Assembly (NCBI GenBank): GCA_946549035.1
Contig: CAMNQH010000006.1
Coordinates: 25,121-89,120 of the forward strand
Length of the DNA: 64,000 bases
Direction of reading: 5' to 3'
From: an uncultured Lachnospiraceae bacterium
GTDB taxonomy: Bacteria; Bacillota; Clostridia; Lachnospirales; Lachnospiraceae
Each line of letters begins with the position of its first letter. Within the stretch, counting starts at the first letter, position 1. Made by a program: the position numbers and the translations under genes. Below, piece by piece: positions 35,727 to 44,481 of the stretch. The notes beneath the pieces are model-generated. The model had not been told where the DNA came from, ran no database searches, and saw only the letters and a list, made by a program, of their open reading frames with translations.

Positions 35727-38651
35727 TTATATTTTTATACGCATCCATGGAAGTCCGGCGCCAATCGCTCCCTTATAACCTTGATCGGTAGGGGTGTCGT
35801 AGCTTAGGGCATAGTAATTGTAAACGTGATGCCACTTGCTCCACTCTGGGTCATAAACTAACCCGTCAATTTCTGCCCATCCATGGCCGCCGCTGTTGCA
35901 GCAGTATACTTCTTCATATCCGATGGCTTTGGCCATATATGCAAAGGCAGCGGCGTAACTGCAGCAATTTCCCGTTCCATTGATAAACATATCGTTTGCA
36001 TAAATGATTGGCCAATCCATTCCTTTGTAATGAGGCATTCTCGGCCTGCTTTCTTCATAAGCTTTTACGTAATCCCAACAAACTCTAAGCTTTTCTTCTG
36101 GGGACATGCTGTCATTTGTGATGCTGAGGACAACCGATTGGGCTCTTTGGAGGGTGGCCAGGGATTCGGGGCTCATTCCTTCCATGGCATTTCCGTTTAC
36201 ATATACCATAAGTGACGGGAGGGTTAGGACTTTATTTGCGTAATGGCTGTAGTAGGTAGTGCCTGCGTATAGTGTTGTATTCAACAGGGTGCATGTTCCG
36301 TTTGTTACGCTGTTCATTTTGTAGTTATTATCCAGATAAAATCCAGAATATACTTTACCTTGGACATAGAGGGTTTGGGTTGGAAGCGTCAGTGTTTTTT
36401 TGGCGTTGTAGCTGTAGTATTTGGCGCCTGGGTAAAGCATTCCGGATTGCGGCGTAAGAATTCCTTTCTTTGCACGATAGAGAATATTTTTATTATTTAA
36501 GTAGTAGCCGGAATAAACTTTGCCTTTTACGTATAACGTTTGTTTGGAAATCTTTTTTGTTTTTTTAGCATTGAAGCTATAGTACTTCGTGCCGGCTTTT
36601 ACAGTGCCGGTTTTGAGGGTGAGAGTTCCTTTTTTTACGCTATAGAGGATATTCTTATTGTTTAAGTAGTAGCCGGAATAAACTTTGCCTTTCACGTATA
36701 AGGTTTGTTTGGAAATCTTTTTTGTTTTTTTAGCATTGAAGCTATAGTATTTCGTGCCGGCTTTTACAGTGCCAGTTTTGAGAATGAGGGTTCCTTTTTT
36801 TACGCTATAGAGGATGTTTTTATTGTTTAAGTAGTAGCCGGAATAAACTTTACCCTTTACGTATAAGGTTTGTTTGGAAATCTTTTTTGTTTTTTTAGCA
36901 TTGAAGCTATAGTATTTCGTGCCGGCTTTTACAGTGCCGGTTTTGAGAGTGAGGGTTCCTTTTTTTACGCTATAGAGGATGTTTTTATTGTTTAAGTAAT
37001 AGCCGGAATAAACTTTGCCTTTCACGTATAAGGTTTGTTTGGAAATCCTTTTTGTTTTTTTAGCATTGAAGCTATAGTATTTCGTGCCGGCTTTCACAGT
37101 GCCGGTTTTGAGAGTGAGAGTTCCGTTTTTAACGCTATAGAGAAGATTCTTATCGTTCTGGTAATAACCGGAATAAACTTTGCCGTTTACATATAACGTT
37201 TGCTTGGAAATCTTTTTTGTTTTTTTATCGTTGAAGCTGTAATAGTTTGTGCCGGCTTTCACGGTACCGGTTTTGAGAGTGAGAGTTCCGTTTTTAACGC
37301 TATAAAGAAGTTTTTTATCATTCTGATAATAACCGGAATAAACTTTGCCGTTTACATATAACGTTTGCTTGGAAATCTTTTTTGTTTTTTTATCGTTGAA
37401 GCTGTAATAGTTTGTGCCGGCTTTCACGGTACCGGTTTTGAGAGTGAGAGTTCCGTTTTTAACGCTATAGAGAAGATTTTTATCATTTTGATAATAACCG
37501 GAATAAACTTTGCCGTTTACATATAATGTCTGGGTTGTGAGCTGCAATATTTTTTTGTCCCGAAAGCTGTAATAGTTACTTTTAGCGTTTATGGAACCTG
37601 TTTGCAGTTGTGGGGAGCCATTGGTTACGGTGTACATGTTTCCCGTGGCGTCCAGGCAATAGCCGGAGTAAATTTTTCCTTCCACAAACACAGTCTGTTG
37701 TGCCAGCGTCTTTATGCCAGAATCCTTGTAGCTGTAATAGTTTGTGTTTTCCTTTACAAATTCAGATATCGGTGCTGCTGTTCCGTTGGATACCAGGTAA
37801 AACACATTGTTATTGTCCATAAAATAGCCGGTATAATTTTTTCCTTCTACAAACACAGTTTGTTCAGTAAGCGTTTTTAAGGCAGCGTCCTGGTGGCTGT
37901 AGTAAGAGGTTCCTTTGTCTATGATTCCGCTGACAGGCTGTTCTACCCCATTGGAAACCATGGAAAAAATACCGTCGCTATTCATATAATAGCCGTTATA
38001 AAGCAGACCGTCGACATAGATCAGTCCATCGTGATTCTCTTGGTTGTCTGCTGGAGGATCCGCTTCTTTTGTTACTGCAGGGGCAGGAGTATTCTCCGAT
38101 GGTTCTTCCGGTTCGTCAGGTATTTTTGGCTCGGACTTTGTTTGCTCTGATTCGTTGGATTCTTCCTCTTCTTCTCCGATTGTTGTCGGATCATCCTCTG
38201 CTTCAATGGGAATTTTAGGTTCTTCCGGGGTTTCATCCGGAGCGTTTGGTTTGTTTTCTGTTTCATCAGGAAGTTCTGGTTTCACGTCTGTTTCATCAGG
38301 CGTTTTTGTTTCCTCTGAAGTATCGTTGTCTGACTCTCCTGAGTCTTCACTGTCTGATTCCTCTGAGTCTTCATCCGTTGTTTCTTCTTGAATTTCATTG
38401 GGGATGGCGGGGTCATTTTCGGTTTCGCCGGGGATGTCTGTATCAGGCTGTGTTTCAGAGGCGTTAGTTTCTTTTGAATCTTCCGGAGAAGTCAATGCTG
38501 TATCATCAAAATCTTCTTCCAAAGATGGTAAATTCTGTTGAGGTGGCTCATCCGCTACAGTTTTTGCAAATGAGGGTAATGTATCAATGGTAATGAGGCT
38601 TACAGCCAGTGCCAGTGCATAAATGCGAGCCATAATTTTCTTTCGCTTCAT
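35727..38651 (-). CDS. Repeat-rich surface protein with C-terminal transglutaminase-like domain
   Basis: This 974-aa secreted protein has a signal peptide (about 1-30, ending PSFAK) and an acidic Glu/Pro/Asp/Ser-rich linker (about 31-205). Eleven 55-residue repeats follow (211-815). A transglutaminase-like domain (about 835-974) comes last, with Cys in NGTGNCCSYAAAF, His in GGHGWAE and Asp in VYDPEW. The repeats follow LYVNGKVYSGYY, LLYSVKNG, KTGTVKAGTNYYSFN. I know no exact name for this repeat, though Tyr/Gly-rich repeats often bind cell wall. There is no LPXTG end. The linker and repeats may span or bind the wall, and the domain could cross-link or cleave peptide bonds. Confidence 0.85.
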   Translation of the reverse strand: MKRKKIMARIYALALAVSLITIDTLPSFAKTVADEPPQQNLPSLEEDFDDTALTSPEDSKETNASETQPDTDIPGETENDPAIPNEIQEETTDEDSEESDSEDSGESDNDTSEETKTPDETDVKPELPDETENKPNAPDETPEEPKIPIEAEDDPTTIGEEEEESNESEQTKSEPKIPDEPEEPSENTPAPAVTKEADPPADNQENHDGLIYVDGLLYNGYYMNSDGIFSMVSNGVEQPVSGIIDKGTSYYSHQDAALKTLTEQTVFVEGKNYTGYFMDNNNVFYLVSNGTAAPISEFVKENTNYYSYKDSGIKTLAQQTVFVEGKIYSGYCLDATGNMYTVTNGSPQLQTGSINAKSNYYSFRDKKILQLTTQTLYVNGKVYSGYYQNDKNLLYSVKNGTLTLKTGTVKAGTNYYSFNDKKTKKISKQTLYVNGKVYSGYYQNDKKLLYSVKNGTLTLKTGTVKAGTNYYSFNDKKTKKISKQTLYVNGKVYSGYYQNDKNLLYSVKNGTLTLKTGTVKAGTKYYSFNAKKTKRISKQTLYVKGKVYSGYYLNNKNILYSVKKGTLTLKTGTVKAGTKYYSFNAKKTKKISKQTLYVKGKVYSGYYLNNKNILYSVKKGTLILKTGTVKAGTKYYSFNAKKTKKISKQTLYVKGKVYSGYYLNNKNILYSVKKGTLTLKTGTVKAGTKYYSFNAKKTKKISKQTLYVKGKVYSGYYLNNKNILYRAKKGILTPQSGMLYPGAKYYSYNAKKTLTLPTQTLYVQGKVYSGFYLDNNYKMNSVTNGTCTLLNTTLYAGTTYYSHYANKVLTLPSLMVYVNGNAMEGMSPESLATLQRAQSVVLSITNDSMSPEEKLRVCWDYVKAYEESRPRMPHYKGMDWPIIYANDMFINGTGNCCSYAAAFAYMAKAIGYEEVYCCNSGGHGWAEIDGLVYDPEWSKWHHVYNYYALSYDTPTDQGYKGAIGAGLPWMRIKI
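36207..38021 (-). repeat. Eleven tandem 165-bp repeats inside the surface protein gene
   Basis: The period is 165 bases (55 codons) and there are eleven full units. Units 4-9 (36537-37526) are almost identical at DNA level, including silent positions, while units 1-3 and 10-11 are diverged. This points to recent amplification of the middle units by recombination or slippage, so copy number may vary between strains. Confidence 0.93.
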
Positions 38652-38677
38652 AGGTTTTTCCTTTCTACGCTGTATCG

Positions 38678-38857
38678 CTAAAATTCATCTTTTGTTTCTC
38701 CTAAATACGATCGGTATGTAACATGTTTGCGTTCTTCTCTTTCCACTGCTTGCGCATATAGTAATGCTTGCTGGATTGCAATGATATACTTTTGATTTTG
38801 TTTTGTCAGTTTACCAAATTTGACAGTAAAATCATCTGATAGGACAATATTTTCCAT
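38678..38857 (-). CDS. 59-aa protein of unknown function, first gene of the envelope operon
   Basis: A short frame from ATG (38857) to TAG (38678) encodes 59 residues, starting MENIVLSDDFTVKFGKLTKQ and ending YRSYLGETKDEF. It is preceded by a perfect AAAGGAGGGAG ribosome site. It is soluble, mostly helical and charged. The next gene on this strand, the surface protein, begins 26 bases after its stop, so it is probably the leading gene of the operon. It faces the divergent XRE regulator gene. It resembles the small partner proteins often found next to XRE regulators, but no family is recognised. Confidence 0.72.
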   Translation of the reverse strand: MENIVLSDDFTVKFGKLTKQNQKYIIAIQQALLYAQAVEREERKHVTYRSYLGETKDEF

Positions 38858-38876
38858 AAAAACTCCCTCCTTTTAC

Positions 38877-38910
38877 TTTTTATATGAGTATATTAGCATT
38901 TTTATATGAG
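38877..38910. promoter_or_regulatory. Two 12-bp direct repeats in the divergent region
   Basis: TTTTTATATGAG occurs at 38877-38888 and 38899-38910, 22 bases apart (two helix turns). It lies just upstream of the ribosome site of the 59-aa gene and upstream of the XRE gene. It is a candidate binding site for the XRE protein; AT-rich promoter elements on the minus strand overlap it. Confidence 0.55.
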
Positions 38911-38995
38911 CGCGTCAAGCATCAGAGCCAGCATGATGATTGTAATGTGAGCAAAATTATGATATGATGGACACGTATAGAAAGGAGAAAATTAC

Positions 38996-39370
38996 ATGTC
39001 CATCAACCAGCGCGTTAAAGAAGTGCGGCAGAAATTGAATATGTCACAGGCGAAGTTTGCGAAAGCCTTATCCATGTCCAATGGTTACATTGCAGGGATT
39101 GAATTGGAACATAACAAAGTAAATGACCGGATTGTAAAATTAATCTGTTTTACTTTTCATGTGAGTGAAGAATGGCTTAGAACCGGGGCGGGTACCATGT
39201 TTGAAAAAAAACCTGACCCTCTTATAGAATTGGCGTCCTCAACATTTAAAGAACTGAAACCTGTATATCAGGAATACATCTTAAAACAGATTGATCAACT
39301 TCTGGAGATTCAGAATAAGGAAAAGGGGGAAAATGATCTCCATAATCCGGATAATTTTTTTGATATATGA
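38996..39370 (+). CDS. XRE-family transcriptional regulator
   Basis: This 124-aa protein has an N-terminal XRE helix-turn-helix (INQRVKEVRQKLNMSQAKFAKALSMSNGYIAGIELEHNKVNDRIV). It continues with FHVSEEWLRTGAG, the usual next helix in this phage-repressor-like group, and a helical C-terminal tail for oligomerisation. The ATG at 38996 follows AGAAAGGAG. Divergent placement next to the envelope operon and the paired direct repeats suggests that it controls that operon and itself. The signal it answers to is unknown. Confidence 0.9.
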   Translation: MSINQRVKEVRQKLNMSQAKFAKALSMSNGYIAGIELEHNKVNDRIVKLICFTFHVSEEWLRTGAGTMFEKKPDPLIELASSTFKELKPVYQEYILKQIDQLLEIQNKEKGENDLHNPDNFFDI

Positions 39371-39449
39371 CATATGTCCTACAGAAAAACAGAATCGGTT
39401 TGCTATACTTATTTTAAAGATGAAATTAAAAAATAAGGAATGGTGAAAA

Positions 39450-40421
39450 ATGAACATTTTAGGACTCTCATTTGGAAAAGTAAATGCAAATACGGATATT
39501 TTGGTAAAACAGGCATTGTTCGGGGCGAAGGCCGCTGCCTCGGACGCCAAAGTGCGTTTTATCAATACCACAAGATTGACCGTAGATCGGTGTATCGGAT
39601 GCGGCGCCTGTTCTACAAGCCTGGAAAAAGGCGGAGACAACGACTGTGTCATTAAAGATGATTTTCAAATGGTAGAGGAAGCCTTGAGAGAAGCGGATTG
39701 CCTGATTGTAGGCGCACCTGTTTATGTATTACAGCCGGTGGGACAGTTTAAAAATTTTGTGGATCGTTTTTCCTGCCGTCATGATGTTTCTGCAATCAAT
39801 TGGGTGCTTGATAAAAGGAAGAATGGAGAAGCTCCCGGGAACGCCCAGGATTATCCCATGGAACGACTGAAAAAACGTTATGTTTCTTACATATCGGTAG
39901 GCGGCGCTTCTACAAAAAACTGGGTATCTATGGGAACGGCAACCATGCATTTGTTTGGCTTTCCGGCTATGATGAAGGTAATTGGTAATTATGATGCCCA
40001 TAATATGGGAACCATTGGTCATCCGTTGTTAGATGAAGACTTAATGAACAATGTGTATGAGATGGGGCGTCAGACTGCCCTTGCCTATGGAAAGGACGAT
40101 TCTGAGATCCAATGGTTCGGGCCTCAGGGAACTTGCCCTGTCTGTCATCAGGATCTTCTTACTGTAAATGGAACTACCACAGTGGAGTGCCCCATCTGCG
40201 GGATTGAAGGGAAGATTTCAATTGAAGGAGAGAAGCTTCATGTGACGTTTTCAGAGGAGCAGCAGGCCAGAGCAAGAGGGACGTTTGCAGGGCTTCGGGA
40301 ACATACCACAGAGATTCAGGGATTTGGAGCTATCTGCGGCCCGAAGATTATGGCAAACAAAGAAATGATTGACCGGGAAATGGTGAAATTTAAAAAGTTT
40401 GATGAATTTATCAATGGATAA
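39450..40421 (+). CDS. Flavodoxin-like FMN oxidoreductase with iron-sulfur and zinc-ribbon motifs
   Basis: This 323-aa protein has an N-terminal flavodoxin/NADPH-dependent FMN reductase fold (MNILGLSFGKVNANTDILVKQ). A Cys cluster follows, DRCIGCGACSTSLEKGGDNDC, of iron-sulfur type. The FMN-binding loop is IVGAPVYVLQPVGQFKNFVDR. Near residues 232-254 are two CxxC pairs (CPVCHQ, CPICG) forming a zinc ribbon, which is unusual for simple reductases. It is cytoplasmic, probably an electron-transfer protein or reductase with unknown partner. A perfect palindrome GACATATGTC (39369-39378) lies upstream. A hairpin terminator follows the gene. Confidence 0.83.
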   Translation: MNILGLSFGKVNANTDILVKQALFGAKAAASDAKVRFINTTRLTVDRCIGCGACSTSLEKGGDNDCVIKDDFQMVEEALREADCLIVGAPVYVLQPVGQFKNFVDRFSCRHDVSAINWVLDKRKNGEAPGNAQDYPMERLKKRYVSYISVGGASTKNWVSMGTATMHLFGFPAMMKVIGNYDAHNMGTIGHPLLDEDLMNNVYEMGRQTALAYGKDDSEIQWFGPQGTCPVCHQDLLTVNGTTTVECPICGIEGKISIEGEKLHVTFSEEQQARARGTFAGLREHTTEIQGFGAICGPKIMANKEMIDREMVKFKKFDEFING

Positions 40422-40439
40422 CAAAGAAAACAGGTAGCA

Positions 40440-40484
40440 GAGCGCAAAGAGGCCGTGATATGTCGGACTCTTTGCGTTCTTTTT
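40440..40484 (+). terminator. Intrinsic terminator between the flavodoxin-like and MATE genes
   Basis: GAGCGCAAAGAG (40440-40451) pairs with CTCTTTGCGTTC (40468-40479), one G-T pair, and runs into TTTTT. The MATE gene starts only 19 bases later, so its own promoter is not obvious and it may depend on read-through. Confidence 0.85.
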
Positions 40485-40502
40485 GAAGTGGGGAGATTCG
40501 TT

Positions 40503-41840
40503 ATGGTACGTGATATGACTACAGGAAAGCCGCTAAAGGTAATTACGGCTTTTGCAGTACCCATGTTTGTGGGAAATATTTTTCAGCAGATTTATAATAT
40601 GGTAGATTCCGTTGTAGTAGGGAATTTTGTAGGCGCCGATGCATTAGCGGCAGTGGGTTCGTGCGCGGGGGCCTTTAATTTGGTCCTGGCTTTGATCGTG
40701 GGACTCACCGGGGGGACGTCTGTGGTAATTGCCCAGTATTTCGGAGCTCAAAACCATGAAATGGTAAAAAAGACTTTTATATCGGCAGTTATCGTAAACG
40801 GAGTGGCAGGGGTCGTCCTTACATTCGCAGGGGTGATTCTCGCACGTCCGTTGCTTATCATTTTGGGTACGCCGGGAGATATTATAGAAGAAGCCTATAT
40901 TTATCTGGTAATCATGTTTTTAGGAACTCTGGCAAACTGCATGTACAATGGCATGTCTGCGGTGCTGCGGGCCTTGGGGGATTCCGTTATTCCATTGATT
41001 ATCCTGGTGATAGCCAGTCTTTTGAATGTCGCCTTGGATTTGCTGTTTGTAATGGCCTTTGGCTTGGGGGTGGCCGGAGTTGCCATTGCCACGGTATTAT
41101 CCCAGTTGATCTCAGCGGTGGTTTGTGTGGTATATGTATTTCGCAGGCTGCCTATGCTGCGTTTTCAGAAAAATGAATTTCATGCTCAGAGAGATATTGT
41201 AAAGGAAATTGTACGGATTGGTTTTCCGGCCGCCTTGTCATCATCTGGAGTGTCCATTTCTGTGATGTTTATGCAAAGGGCTATTAATGCGTACGGTTCC
41301 ACAGTAATTGCGGCATACACCATTGCGAATCGTGGGGAACAGATTGGCATGTGCTTGAGTTATTCGATCGGCATAGCAGTGGGAACCTTTTGCGGGCAGA
41401 ATATAGGAGCCAGAGATTTTGAACGAGTAAAAAGTGGACTGCAGACGGGATATTTTATTTCCCTTGGATATACGGTGGCGGTGGGTGCGGTACTGCTTTT
41501 GTTGGCGGAGCCTATGGCGGGGTTTTTTAATCCGGATCCGGAGGTCATTTACATTAGCGCCCAATGCATACGGGTTACTACCATATTTGCACCAGTATTA
41601 GGGCTGGTGTTTGTGTTTCAAAATTTTCTTCGCAGTGCAGGGGACGTGACGCCTACGGTTTGGATGAGTATTATGGAGATTGCAGCCCGCAGCTTTTTGG
41701 CATTTCTTTTTTCCTGGTTGTGGGGATACCCAGGGATCTGGTGGGCTACTCCCGTGGGCTGGATGGGTTCTCTCTTAATTGGATATGTGCGGTACCGAAC
41801 TGGCAAATGGAAAAGAAAGCTGAAGGTAAATGCTGTCTAA
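40503..41840 (+). CDS. MATE-family efflux transporter
   Basis: This 445-aa protein has twelve predicted helices in two related halves and the MATE pattern (PMFVGNIFQQIYNMVDSVVVGNFVGADALAAVG; second half QIGMCLSYSIGIAVGTFCGQNIGARDFERV). Members export drugs or metabolites in exchange for Na+ or H+. The start is placed at ATG 40503 (MVRDMTTGKPLKV). A longer frame from 40455 lies in the terminator of the gene before. The ribosome site GTGGGGAG is weak. The cargo is unknown. Confidence 0.93.
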   Translation: MVRDMTTGKPLKVITAFAVPMFVGNIFQQIYNMVDSVVVGNFVGADALAAVGSCAGAFNLVLALIVGLTGGTSVVIAQYFGAQNHEMVKKTFISAVIVNGVAGVVLTFAGVILARPLLIILGTPGDIIEEAYIYLVIMFLGTLANCMYNGMSAVLRALGDSVIPLIILVIASLLNVALDLLFVMAFGLGVAGVAIATVLSQLISAVVCVVYVFRRLPMLRFQKNEFHAQRDIVKEIVRIGFPAALSSSGVSISVMFMQRAINAYGSTVIAAYTIANRGEQIGMCLSYSIGIAVGTFCGQNIGARDFERVKSGLQTGYFISLGYTVAVGAVLLLLAEPMAGFFNPDPEVIYISAQCIRVTTIFAPVLGLVFVFQNFLRSAGDVTPTVWMSIMEIAARSFLAFLFSWLWGYPGIWWATPVGWMGSLLIGYVRYRTGKWKRKLKVNAV

Positions 41841-41890
41841 GGATAAATGTTCCTTCTGAATTGGTTTATAAGATGTATTGAAAAATATAA

Positions 41891-41930
41891 AAAACAGCTC
41901 CGAAACATAACCGTGTTTCGAAGCTGTTTT
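41891..41930. terminator. Bidirectional terminator between MATE and amidase/deacetylase genes
   Basis: AAAACAGCTCCGAAAC pairs with GTTTCGAAGCTGTTTT (one mismatch), flanked by A- and T-runs so that it works for both convergent genes. Confidence 0.9.
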
Positions 41931-41931
41931 T

Positions 41932-43581
41932 TTAATCGAACAATGCAAATTCATATCCGGCTGCCCGCGCCTGGTCAATAAAATCTCCCAAAATCTGGGT
42001 ATTGGTGGTGGATTCTGCATGTAGCAGGAAAATGCCTCCCGTATGGAGCTTGGAAATTAATTTATTTAGTGATTCAGCAGGATCCGGCTGGTTATTTACA
42101 TCATAATCCAAATAGGCGAAGCTCCAGAATACGCTTTTATAGTTACAGTTGTTGATAACGGCCAGGGACTGGTCGCTGAATTTGCCTGCCGGATAACGGA
42201 ACAGGTGCATCTCATAACCAAAGGTATCTTTGATATAGGCATGGTTGTCGTTGACCTCTGTCTGCTGTTGCTCAATGGATTGGGAAGGGAGACCGTCCGC
42301 AGGGTGGGTGACGCTGTGGTTGCCCACGGCATGTCCTTCTTCAATCATACGCTTTACCAAATCCGGCTGGTCTTTGGCATAAGATTTTGTAACAAAAAAT
42401 ACTACTTTTACATTCTTTTCTTTCAGGGTATCTAAGATGGAAGGCGTACATCCATATTCATATCCTTCATCAATGGTAAGATAAATGAGTTTTTGATCCC
42501 CTGTGTCTGGTACAATAAAATGTCCGCTGTATTTTTCATATTTTTCCTGATAAGACAGAGCGGAATAGGGGCGGTTCAATTCATCCGCATCGGAACCCGG
42601 TCCCCAGTCCTGGGTGGTATTATCCAAAGAAGCCAAATCTTCAATGGGGGTATTGGTTATTGTGTGGGAAGTGCTCTCAGGTTCTTTGGGGTCCTGTTTG
42701 TCTTCTTCCCCTTCTTGGGGCTCATCATCTTTTTTGCCGTCTTTTGCGGAGGCTTCTGATTTCTCCCCGGGCAGCTTACCGCCGGTGGTTCCCTTGTATT
42801 CATCGCATGTGGCCAGGATGGCGTCTCCGATGGCTTTCGCGTATGCATCCATATTTTTATCGAACAGTTCATTGTCGGTGTCATCGTCAATAAAGCCCAT
42901 TTCTACAATACAGACAGGCATATTGGAGTGACTGTTGAGATAATAATCCTTGGAAGAGCTTTCCTGCATCCCCCGTTTTACGCCCCGGTCTCTTTGCAGC
43001 TCGGTATCTGAAAGACGGTCCATGATGTTGTCAGCCAGGCTGCTGGTTTCTTTATCCGCTTTGCTATAAATCCAGGTTTCTACGCCTTCCCCATTCCCCT
43101 TGTTTCGATGGATGGACACAAAGTAGGCTGCATTTGCGTTATTGGCTATGTCGCAGCGCTGGGAAAGCTCCAGAAATGTATCGTCGGAACGTGTAAGCAC
43201 TACGTCGATGCCAAGATCTTTCAGATAGGAGGAAATCGCAAGGGTTAGTTTCAACGTGTCGTCTTTTTCCAAGCGGGAACCATTTTCGGATCCTGCGTCC
43301 TTTCCCCCATGTCCAGCGTCTAAACAGATTGTCACTGGTTTACCAGTTGCAGGAGCCGAAGTGGGAGTGTCTGTTGCTTTTTTAAGCATAGAGGAACCGG
43401 AAACCAGACTGTTGCCAGAATCTTTTGCATCGGAAGCCTCCTCAGGCGTTGCTTGTCCGACAAAGGCCTTGGAGGCCAAATGGATAAATCCGGCCATCAA
43501 GACAAGGGAGGCTATACAGAGGAAAGCGCGGATACTTCCCCGAATCATTTTTTGTCGTTGTCGTCTTTTTTTTGTCGTCAT
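41932..43581 (-). CDS. Fused CwlD-like amidase and PdaA-like polysaccharide deacetylase
   Basis: This 549-aa protein has a basic N-terminus and one membrane anchor (about 18-40). The amidase_3 domain (82-262) has zinc residues His91 (DAGHGGKDAG), Glu105 and His158 (SIHRNKG), and catalytic Glu227 (VEMGFI). After an acidic linker (about 270-345) comes a deacetylase domain (365-549) with DEGYE at 371 and HSVTH at 422-426. This DEGYE resembles the DNGYE of PdaA more than the DDG of ordinary NodB deacetylases. In Bacillus spores CwlD strips the peptide from muramic acid and PdaA deacetylates it, giving muramic-delta-lactam of cortex. Both steps appear joined in one chain here. Confidence 0.9.
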   Translation of the reverse strand: MTTKKRRQRQKMIRGSIRAFLCIASLVLMAGFIHLASKAFVGQATPEEASDAKDSGNSLVSGSSMLKKATDTPTSAPATGKPVTICLDAGHGGKDAGSENGSRLEKDDTLKLTLAISSYLKDLGIDVVLTRSDDTFLELSQRCDIANNANAAYFVSIHRNKGNGEGVETWIYSKADKETSSLADNIMDRLSDTELQRDRGVKRGMQESSSKDYYLNSHSNMPVCIVEMGFIDDDTDNELFDKNMDAYAKAIGDAILATCDEYKGTTGGKLPGEKSEASAKDGKKDDEPQEGEEDKQDPKEPESTSHTITNTPIEDLASLDNTTQDWGPGSDADELNRPYSALSYQEKYEKYSGHFIVPDTGDQKLIYLTIDEGYEYGCTPSILDTLKEKNVKVVFFVTKSYAKDQPDLVKRMIEEGHAVGNHSVTHPADGLPSQSIEQQQTEVNDNHAYIKDTFGYEMHLFRYPAGKFSDQSLAVINNCNYKSVFWSFAYLDYDVNNQPDPAESLNKLISKLHTGGIFLLHAESTTNTQILGDFIDQARAAGYEFALFD

Positions 43582-43712
43582 TTTATTTTACTCACATTCA
43601 TGTTAGGATGCTTTCATCATAATACCATTTGATTGTGATGTCCACAGTAAAAAAGTAAATTAAAGTTTAAAATTTTATGAAAAATTTTGCTGATTTATTT
43701 GGTGTGGGAAAC

Positions 43713-43741
43713 TTGCAGCCCTGATAGCCTTATGATATGAT
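43713..43741 (+). promoter_or_regulatory. Promoter of vanR-vanS
   Basis: TTGCAG (43713-43718) and TATGAT (43736-43741) are 17 bases apart, 44 bases before the vanR start, in the region divergent from the amidase/deacetylase gene. Confidence 0.65.
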
Positions 43742-43785
43742 TACAAATAATCTGCTGAAAACAGAAACAGGATGGAGCGACAACA

Positions 43786-44481
43786 ATGAGTGAAAAAGTT
43801 TTAATTGTGGACGATGAGAGAGAAATTGCAGATCTGGTGGAAACATGCTTGAAAAACGAGGGCTACCAGGTATTTAAATTTTACAATGCAAAGGAAGCGT
43901 TGGCCTGTACAAGGGAGCAGGAGTTGGATATGGCTATATTGGACGTTATGCTTCCGGATATGGATGGGTTTTTACTATGTCAGCGCATTCGTGAGGAGCA
44001 TCTGTATCCTATTATTATGCTGACGGCAAAGGTGGAGGATATGGATAAGATAATGGGACTTACCCTGGGAGCGGATGATTATGTGACAAAACCGTTTAAC
44101 CCGTTGGAGCTGATTGCCCGGGTAAAGACGCAGCTGCGCCGCTATATGCGGTACGACCGTCCACAGACGTCTCAGAAAGAGGAGGAAGCCGTTGAGATCA
44201 AGGGCTTATATATTTCCAAAAGCAGCCATAAATGTACGCAAAATGGCAGGGAGCTTGCTTTGACCCCTATAGAATTTAATATTTTGTGGTATCTTTGCAG
44301 CCACAGGGGAATGGTAGTGTCGTCAGAGGAATTATTTGAGACGGTCTGGGGAGAAAAATATTTTGAGAACAATAATACAGTGATGGCTCATATTGCCAGG
44401 CTGCGGGAAAAGTTAAAGGAACCTCCCAGAAAGCCGAAAATTATTAAAACAATCTGGGGGGTGGGTTATACGATTGAATAA
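43786..44481 (+). CDS. vanR: VanR-type response regulator
   Basis: This 231-aa OmpR/PhoB-family regulator has a receiver domain (3-118) with acidic residues in IVDDER, phospho-acceptor Asp in AILDVMLPD and Lys in TKPFNPLEL. A winged helix follows (about 135-231, ending IKTIWGVGYTIE). The first residues (EKVLIVDDEREIADLVETCL) are typical of VanR. It is followed, with an 8-base overlap, by its sensor kinase gene and then by vanG-vanXY-vanT, whose transcription it is expected to activate. The van label rests mainly on this context. Confidence 0.9.
   Translation: MSEKVLIVDDEREIADLVETCLKNEGYQVFKFYNAKEALACTREQELDMAILDVMLPDMDGFLLCQRIREEHLYPIIMLTAKVEDMDKIMGLTLGADDYVTKPFNPLELIARVKTQLRRYMRYDRPQTSQKEEEAVEIKGLYISKSSHKCTQNGRELALTPIEFNILWYLCSHRGMVVSSEELFETVWGEKYFENNNTVMAHIARLREKLKEPPRKPKIIKTIWGVGYTIE

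Noticed and set aside
37602..37880. Plus-strand frame of 92 residues within the repeat region
   Set aside because: Antisense shadow of the surface protein repeats without any ribosome site.
36207..38021. Regularly spaced repeats as a possible CRISPR array
   Set aside because: The 165-bp period lies in one continuous reading frame with matching 55-residue protein repeats; there are no short repeat-spacer units and no cas genes.
38044..38391. Plus-strand Ser-rich frame of 115 residues
   Set aside because: It is the mirror of the acidic Glu/Asp/Ser linker of the minus-strand surface protein and has no ribosome site.
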